11,234 nucleotides of DNA from Candidatus Solincola jinzensis (GTDB lineage Bacteria; Actinomycetota; Geothermincolia; Geothermincolales; RBG-13-55-18): positions 1 to 11,234 of the forward strand of contig JACVJG010000048.1 in the NCBI GenBank assembly GCA_015711875.1, written 5' to 3'. Below the pieces are notes generated by a model that saw only the letters and a list, made by a program, of their open reading frames with translations, did no database searches and was not told where the DNA came from. Both the position numbers and the translations under genes were made by a program. How positions within the stretch are numbered: position 1 is the stretch's first letter; every line of letters starts with the position of its first letter. Shown here piece by piece: positions 7,004 through 11,234 of this stretch.

Positions 7004-7174
7004 CCTTCCGTGCCCGGCTTTTCCCGGCATCCCGAGGCCTGCGCCCGTCGATGGCCTGATGAGCGAATCCTGTAAAACGCGCACCATCGTCGATGGCCAG
7101 ACAGGAATTAATATATCCCGGAAGTCCCGGCCACCTGCAATCGTGGCTCATCTCCCGGAAGCGTGGATAGAGAC

Positions 7175-7267
7175 GCGCGATGGCTTGACACCCACTTGAG
7201 AAAGCCGTGTCGGTCACGGCTCCGTAAGCCATCGTGCATCAAATGACACGCGGGTTTCCCGCGTTTT
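7175..7267 (+). ncRNA. Compact structured RNA candidate ending in a terminator
   Basis: A long outer helix pairs GCGCGATGGCTT (7175-7186) with AAGCCATCGTGC (7226-7237), 12 pairs with one G-U. Inside it lies a second perfect helix, AGCCGTG (7203-7209) with CACGGCT (7215-7221), loop TCGGT. Sixteen unpaired bases lie on the 5' side of the junction and four on the 3' side. Ten bases later an intrinsic terminator follows. A nested fold next to a terminator on the same strand suggests a small RNA or the 3' end of one. No upstream promoter is clear, and no plus-strand gene follows for over 2.5 kb, which argues against a riboswitch. The family is not recognised. Confidence 0.45.
7248..7267 (+). terminator. 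Intrinsic terminator after the structured RNA candidate
   Basis: ACGCGGG (7248-7254) pairs perfectly with CCCGCGT (7258-7264) with the loop TTT, and the plus strand continues as a T tract to 7267. On the minus strand no T-run follows, so it is oriented for plus-strand transcription and would not serve the converging DUF3160 gene. Confidence 0.65.
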
Positions 7268-7293
7268 ATGGCGAAAAGCCAAAACCGTACATA

Positions 7294-7405
7294 CCTGAGC
7301 AAGCGAGTAAGAAGCGATGCGTCTTGAAACCTACCATTCACTTGACAGGGCAAAAGAGTGGAGGTGGCCTGGGCAAGCGAGCAAGTATCAATGCGTCTTG
7401 AATCC
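7294..7405. repeat. 38-bp imperfect direct repeat, 74-bp period
   Basis: The segments 7294-7331 and 7368-7405 match at 32 of 38 bases by direct alignment. The shared core includes CAAGCGAG and ATGCGTCTTGAA. The 36 bases between them are unrelated. There is no third copy at the same period on either side. This may be a small intergenic repeat family or a duplicated protein-binding site. Confidence 0.6.
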
Positions 7406-7552
7406 CCGCATGGGAAAAAGTGAAACGGGCATGTCCGAGGAGACGCTCTGGATGAATGCGGAACCGGGTGAGCGACAAGGGTCTCCTTTTTACGGATTCT
7501 TTGAGGATGACTCATCGAATGCCGGCGCAAAGCCCGCAGCGATGACGCGCGA

Positions 7553-9700
7553 TCAGCGCAAGAAGGAAGCCGTCCAGGCCGGTGGATCAGGCAGCGCTCC
7601 CGCGCCGACCGCCTCTCGCCATGAGGCCCGGGTGTATCGCTGTCCCGCCGGCCTAACGAACTCGTAATAGGAGAAACCCATCCCCACCGTGAGGGTGGGG
7701 CGCCCCTCCACGGGCGCGATAACGTAATAGGTCACCGGCCTTCCCGTCGCCGCCTGCAGGAATTCGTCATATACCGGGTCGTGGTATAGATCGCGTACCG
7801 CGCAGGCGCACGCGCTCCCACGGCCGAGTTGTCCCTCCGGAACCCTCAGGGGCAAGGCCGCGATGAAGGAAAGGGTGTCCCCTATGGCCGCTATGGCGGC
7901 ATATTCCTCCGGCGTGGGAGCCTGGTTGCGCAGTTCCTTCTCCGAAACGTCCTTGAGGGTGACGAGCAACCTGTGAAGGGCTTCCAGCCTCTCCTCGCTC
8001 TCGGGATGCGAGAGGCCGCGCTCGCGCAGGCCGCGGCGCATGACGTCGGCCAGTGCCGCCAGCCTGGCGTACGCCTCGGGCAACGGCTCGACATAACCCT
8101 TCTCCGAACCCGCCGCGCTCCCTTGCGCGCCGCCCTCGGAGACGTTCTCCACCCCCGCGGCCTCGTCGCGCCCCAGCTCCACCCAAGAGCCCAGGAATGA
8201 ATAGAGACCGCGATCAAGCCATGCCGTCCCCTGCATGAAAAGAGGGTATCCCTCGCCACGTGGTTGCAGCGCCACCCGCAACGCCTCAAGCCAGCCCCCA
8301 AAGAGGTCCATATGCGAAGGAGAGGACGCCGGTACCGCCAGCTTGTCGCGCAGCTCCGCCATGCTCTCACCGTAACCCTCCATGCCCGCATCGCCGTAAA
8401 CCTCCTCCAGGATGCGCAGGGCCCGCTCCGAGCCCATGGCGGCGGGCAGGTCGAGTCCCCTGGGAAGGAGCCTGGAGGGCACCTTATCGGCAACCAGGCT
8501 CGCGTAGACCTCTCCCTCCCTCCTATCGCGAACACCGAGAAGGCGGAAACAAGGCTCCTCTTTCTTCCCTTCTCCGCTCGGTCCGTATGTGAAGGAGGCC
8601 CCCGACTCGGCGGACGCCAGCGACAACAGCCCATCAACGGCGGAATCGTCCTCGAGGTCCCGCAGCGCAAAGCGGCTCCCGAAAACCTCTCTGGTGAACC
8701 TGGCAAGGTCATAGGCGTTGAAGTCGCTTACCGCTCCCGCCAGAAAGGCGTTGGTCTGGTAAAAACGGTCCCAAACCGCCAATGCGGCCTCGCCGTCGAC
8801 CTCGGCCTCGTGAAGGACCCCGAGCAGAAGAACGGCTCGCCTGGCCATGTCGCGAGCCTTATTGACATCGTCCGGAAGGCTTCCCTCGCGCATGGTGAAT
8901 CCCATCTCCCCCAGCCAGGTGAAAGCCCTGAAATAACCCTCCATCCCCGATCCCGGACCATAGCCCTCTCGAGGCGCAAATACGGCGTAATCCACGCTGG
9001 TCCCGAACAAGGGAGAAACCGCCTTCCCTGCCGCTCCCGTCACCAGGGCGAGTTCCTTGTCCGCCAGCTCACGGGCCTCCGGCGGAAGCCCCACCTCATC
9101 CCCTAAAAGCCCCGATGCCACTCCGAGAAAGGCGAGATCGGCGAGGGCCGCCTCCCTGACCACGCCTTCCGCCTCCTCGAATAGGCCGCGCATGGATTCC
9201 AGCATCGCCCGCACAAGACCTCGGAGATCATCCGCGAGAACCTCCAGTTCCAGGTTGTGAAGAACACGCGCGGCCAGGCAGTGAAAGGCGAAGAGGGCGG
9301 CGTCTAAAGTCACGAACCTGGGGGCCGTGATGGCCCGATACGCCTGGTCGATACGCTCCCAGGATCCCCGCAGGGCAACGAAGCCGTGGGCCGCCAGATC
9401 CCTCCTAGCCTCCGCGCTCAAGGCCGAGGCGGAGGCCCCCGCCAGGCCGGAGAGATCGGCGCCCACGCTGTAGGGAGGGACATGCCCGGCGGTCGCCGCT
9501 GGCACTGGGTAATAGAGGGCGAAGGCATCCTGGTACGCCCGCCCCGAGAGGTTTATCTCACCACCACCGGGACTCCCGCCGCACCCGCATCCCTGCGGAA
9601 GGCAGGTCAGCACAAGGGAAAAAGCAACCAGGCAAAAGGCGGTCCGTGCCCGCCACACCCGGCGACGCCTCTTTCGTGACGGCAAGGGAGATCTCATCAT
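7553..9700 (-). CDS. DUF3160 family lipoprotein
   Basis: A 715-residue exported protein of the DUF3160 family, whose function is unknown. The N-terminus has a basic patch (RKRRRRVWRAR), a hydrophobic stretch (about 21-33) and a Cys-rich end, LPQGCGCGG, where C38 is a possible lipidation site; P35 and Q36 make it an imperfect lipobox. Family hallmarks seen: RFVTLDAALFAFHCLAARVLHNLE at about 128-151 near the N-terminus, and at the C-terminus the segment from YYVIAPVEG through TVGMGFSYYEF (YYEF at 678-681), then QRYTRASWREA and the ending PPAWTASFLR. The middle is helix-rich. Its length suits a full protein. Two ATG codons in tandem (9700 and 9697) follow a weak GGGGGTG; 9700 was taken. It is transcribed away from the small lipoprotein gene at 10220, so both may act at the cell surface, but no direct link is shown. 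Confidence 0.88.
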   Translation of the reverse strand: MMRSPLPSRKRRRRVWRARTAFCLVAFSLVLTCLPQGCGCGGSPGGGEINLSGRAYQDAFALYYPVPAATAGHVPPYSVGADLSGLAGASASALSAEARRDLAAHGFVALRGSWERIDQAYRAITAPRFVTLDAALFAFHCLAARVLHNLELEVLADDLRGLVRAMLESMRGLFEEAEGVVREAALADLAFLGVASGLLGDEVGLPPEARELADKELALVTGAAGKAVSPLFGTSVDYAVFAPREGYGPGSGMEGYFRAFTWLGEMGFTMREGSLPDDVNKARDMARRAVLLLGVLHEAEVDGEAALAVWDRFYQTNAFLAGAVSDFNAYDLARFTREVFGSRFALRDLEDDSAVDGLLSLASAESGASFTYGPSGEGKKEEPCFRLLGVRDRREGEVYASLVADKVPSRLLPRGLDLPAAMGSERALRILEEVYGDAGMEGYGESMAELRDKLAVPASSPSHMDLFGGWLEALRVALQPRGEGYPLFMQGTAWLDRGLYSFLGSWVELGRDEAAGVENVSEGGAQGSAAGSEKGYVEPLPEAYARLAALADVMRRGLRERGLSHPESEERLEALHRLLVTLKDVSEKELRNQAPTPEEYAAIAAIGDTLSFIAALPLRVPEGQLGRGSACACAVRDLYHDPVYDEFLQAATGRPVTYYVIAPVEGRPTLTVGMGFSYYEFVRPAGQRYTRASWREAVGAGALPDPPAWTASFLR

Positions 9701-10164
9701 CGCACACCCCCGGTTCTGACCCGCGCCTGGACGCTATTATGATTTACGCCGCCCTCTCCCGGTTCCCATGCCGGAGGACGCTCGCAAGAGCCGTGGCCTC
9801 CGTTGGCCGCGCTCTCTTGGCGGTAAAGTCCCGGTCCTTCCACTATAGGATTATGCATAAGCCCCTTCCCATCCCCGCGGCGCCTTCCCTCCGCTGCGCA
9901 GGAATTCACCTTAGGGCATGTTCATCACGGTTAACCATAGCCTTCCTCACTGTTTGGTCGCTCTCCTGACAAGAAGAAGAATATATATCGCTTCCCTATA
10001 TATCGTTTCTCTAGGTGTCCAGACACAGATCCTTATACGCTACCCTTCTACTGCCTGGCCGCTCTCTTTGCAAGGGGAAGGCTTTATGTTGCTCATAAAC
10101 GATTCAGACATAGATACTTATCCGCAACCGAATCAGATATCGGGCTTCCATGCACACGGAAAGC
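9701..10164. other. Intergenic stretch between divergent lipoprotein genes
   Basis: About 460 bases without a supportable gene; the frames here lack ribosome binding sites and known motifs. It must contain the DUF3160 promoter on the minus strand. CATAAT- and TATAGT-like boxes occur near 9738 and 9846, but none has a proper -35. GTGTC-CA-GACAC at 10015-10026 is a perfect 12-base palindrome and a possible operator. The segments 9949-9979 and 10050-10080 match at about 23 of 31 bases and may be an old duplication. Confidence 0.5.
9982..10011. repeat. Two-copy 15-bp tandem repeat, AT-rich
   Basis: TATATATCGCTTCCC (9982-9996) is followed directly by TATATATCGTTTCTC (9997-10011), with two differences. 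It is a short AT-rich island in the divergent intergenic region and could be a regulator site or a melting-prone region. Confidence 0.45.
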
Positions 10165-10170
10165 TATAAT
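10165..10170 (+). promoter_or_regulatory. -10 box of the small lipoprotein gene
   Basis: A perfect TATAAT at 10165-10170. No good -35 is present at 16-18 bases upstream, so activation by a regulator is possible. A start near 10177 would give a leader of about 43 bases to the TTG at 10220, and leaves too little room to translate efficiently from the upstream TTG (10175) or ATG (10187). Confidence 0.5.
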
Positions 10171-10219
10171 CTCCTTGAGGGGCACCATGCGCAGACCTTC
10201 ACGGAAAGGAGGCCAGCGG

Positions 10220-10780
10220 TTGCCAAAGGAAAAAGGGTTCACGCGGCTCGCGCTCGCCATCATGTTCATGTCCATAGCGCTCGTGACGGCGTTTTTTTAC
10301 GCGGGATGCGGCGAGCCGGAGCTTCCCGCCAGAGTGGCGGAGGCGGAAAAGCCACCGCCCGGCGACATCCCCGGGCTCTCCTCTGACCAGAGCAGGGTAG
10401 TGGATGAATACGGCTATCCCGATCATTTCTTCATCTCCATCGACCCCTACAGCTCCGACCGCGTGGAGAGATGGACCTATTTCAGCCTGGGCAAGGCGCT
10501 GGATTTCGACAACGGGCGCCTGTTCGGCGAGGAGCCGGTAGAGGACCAGTCTGATCGCTATCCGCCCACCGACCTGCGACCCCAGGATTTCGGCAGCCTG
10601 GCCACTCCCGCGGAGGCCACCGCGATATTGGGAGAGCCCCTCTTCACTCACGATACCAAAGACAGCTTGATGCCCGAGAACACCATCATGGTCTACGAGA
10701 AGGCGGTGCTGCTCTTCCGGGGCGACAAGCTCATAGGGGTGGAAACACAGGTTAAGCCGCCCGCGCTGCCGGCGCCATGA
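10220..10780 (+). CDS. Small lipoprotein of unknown function, TTG start
   Basis: A predicted 186-residue lipoprotein. MPKEKGFTR is followed by a hydrophobic stretch (about 10-28) and AGC with C30 as the likely lipidated cysteine. The mature part is about 155 residues, with no further membrane segments. It carries LSSDQSRVVDEYGYPDHFFISIDPYSS at about 43-69, ERWTYF, LDFDNGRLFG and a second half from TPAEATAILGEP to VLLFRGDKLIGVETQ. Two related alpha/beta halves (a Gly-Pro 'YGYPD/ILGEP' turn, then strands) are reminiscent of small periplasmic BamE/SmpA-like or BLIP-like folds, but this is not established. Start choice: TTG 10220 has AAGGAGG with a 7-base spacing and puts the basic residues directly before the hydrophobic core. 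ATG 10187 (GAGGGG upstream) would add 11 residues and is the alternative. Confidence 0.8.
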   Translation: MPKEKGFTRLALAIMFMSIALVTAFFYAGCGEPELPARVAEAEKPPPGDIPGLSSDQSRVVDEYGYPDHFFISIDPYSSDRVERWTYFSLGKALDFDNGRLFGEEPVEDQSDRYPPTDLRPQDFGSLATPAEATAILGEPLFTHDTKDSLMPENTIMVYEKAVLLFRGDKLIGVETQVKPPALPAP

Positions 10781-11234
10781 GAGCTCGCGGATCGCGGGGC
10801 GCCTGACCATCTTGCCAAGTGCGATGGCGTGAAGGGTAGCGGCTTTTGGCTATCGCGCCTTCTTCAGGTCACCTATTGTCTCAGGGGCCCGAAAAACAAC
10901 CCGTCAACCCTGTCGGCCATCCAGGCTGGACAAGTCGAGCGGGCAGTCCCAGCGATGTTCCAGCCCATGATATAGGGCTTGCAGGACCACATGATCCAGA
11001 AAGCAAAAGCTCGAGGGAGAATCGTGTTCGAACCGCCTGAGGCCATCGACGGAAGCGTTTGGTGGATTGTGGAGCGTCATAAGGGGAATAATCTATTAAA
11101 GCAGTCTCTTCTTGAGCCGATGGGGAAAATCCTGGCCCGGCCGCGGCAAGCCCAAGGCCTGACCACCCTCTCCCGGGATGAAGCGCTGGAAAAACGAGGG
11201 CGAGCGTCGGTGGGATCAAGGCGGGCGGCGTTGA
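10781..11234. other. Right-end stretch without an identified gene
   Basis: About 450 bases. GGTAGC (near 10837) and GCTATC (near 10850) form a small hairpin without a T-run, so no terminator for the lipoprotein gene is clear. A plus-strand frame from ATG 10991 stays open to the window end (about 81 codons, beginning MIQKAKARGR). It has a weak AGGA upstream, mixed third-position use unlike the neighbouring genes and no recognised motif, so it is only a possible partial gene. The minus-strand frame 10881-11219 has no better support. Confidence 0.3.

Larger units (their letters stand above)
7004..7552. other. Gene-free stretch between convergent genes
   Basis: About 550 bases between the ends of the SdrB-like gene and the DUF3160 gene. 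A 140-codon minus-strand frame (7108-7530) and smaller plus-strand frames have no supported start or recognisable product, and the direct repeats pass through them. CGTCGATGGCC occurs twice (7046-7056, 7088-7098). The clear structures are the RNA candidate at 7175-7267 and the direct repeat at 7294-7405, listed separately. Confidence 0.5.

Noticed and set aside
7045..7098. Hammerhead-ribozyme-like CTGATGAG followed by CGAATC, with a GTC nearby
   Set aside because: There is no stem II between the two core parts, GAAA is not intact, and the flanking copies of GATGGCC are direct and not complementary, so stem I cannot form.
7108..7530. 140-codon minus-strand open frame
   Set aside because: It runs through the direct repeat and the structured RNA, has no clear ribosome binding site, and its composition does not resemble a protein family.
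11024..11040. TTCGAAC resembling a tRNA T-loop
   Set aside because: The flanking bases do not pair as a T-stem on either strand and no acceptor or anticodon arm is present.
7045..11052. 13-base CCGTCGATGGCCT at 7045 and its exact reverse complement at 11040-11052
   Set aside because: In 11 kb of GC-rich sequence on both strands one such match is expected by chance, and the flanks do not align.

Overview
The window is high-GC bacterial DNA with strong Shine-Dalgarno sites, one probable TTG start, and -10 boxes of the TANNNT type. The gene set is an acyl-CoA ligase, an SCP2-type thiolase with an HMG-CoA-synthase/DUF35 fusion, a DUF3160 lipoprotein and an SdrB-like secreted protein. This fits a high-GC Gram-positive or deep-branching actinobacterial lineage, but that placement is inference and no marker gene is present. 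I see no tRNA, rRNA, CRISPR array, transposase or phage gene.

Left part (1-4955, all minus strand): a CoA-metabolism block. It is read from right to left as an HMG-CoA-synthase-like domain fused to a DUF35 zinc-ribbon/OB domain (3297-4727), a thiolase (2125-3300, ATGA overlap with the previous gene), a bidirectional terminator (2012-2041), and then a separate class I AMP-forming acyl-CoA ligase (42-1613). The ligase probably loads a carboxylic acid onto CoA. The thiolase and the fusion probably form one complex acting on acyl-CoA or beta-ketoacyl-CoA. The synthase-like domain appears to lack all three catalytic residues of true HMG-CoA synthase, so it may be a scaffold or a new activity.

Middle part (4956-7552, plus strand): an intergenic stretch, then a good promoter (5396-5424) and a leader of about 430 nt. 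The leader holds a stem-loop, a possible 18-codon leader ORF and an intrinsic terminator (5546-5571). A secreted protein with a C-terminal SdrB/Cna-B-like domain follows (5859-6914), closed by a strong terminator (6969-7003). Next comes a gene-free stretch with a compact structured-RNA candidate ending in a terminator (7175-7267) and a 38-bp imperfect direct repeat.

Right part (7553-11234): a DUF3160 lipoprotein on the minus strand (7553-9700), divergent from a small lipoprotein on the plus strand (10220-10780). The last ~450 bases hold no gene I can identify.

The most notable items are the catalytically degenerate synthase-DUF35 fusion coupled to a thiolase, the attenuator-like leader of the SdrB-like gene, and the structured RNA at 7175-7267.
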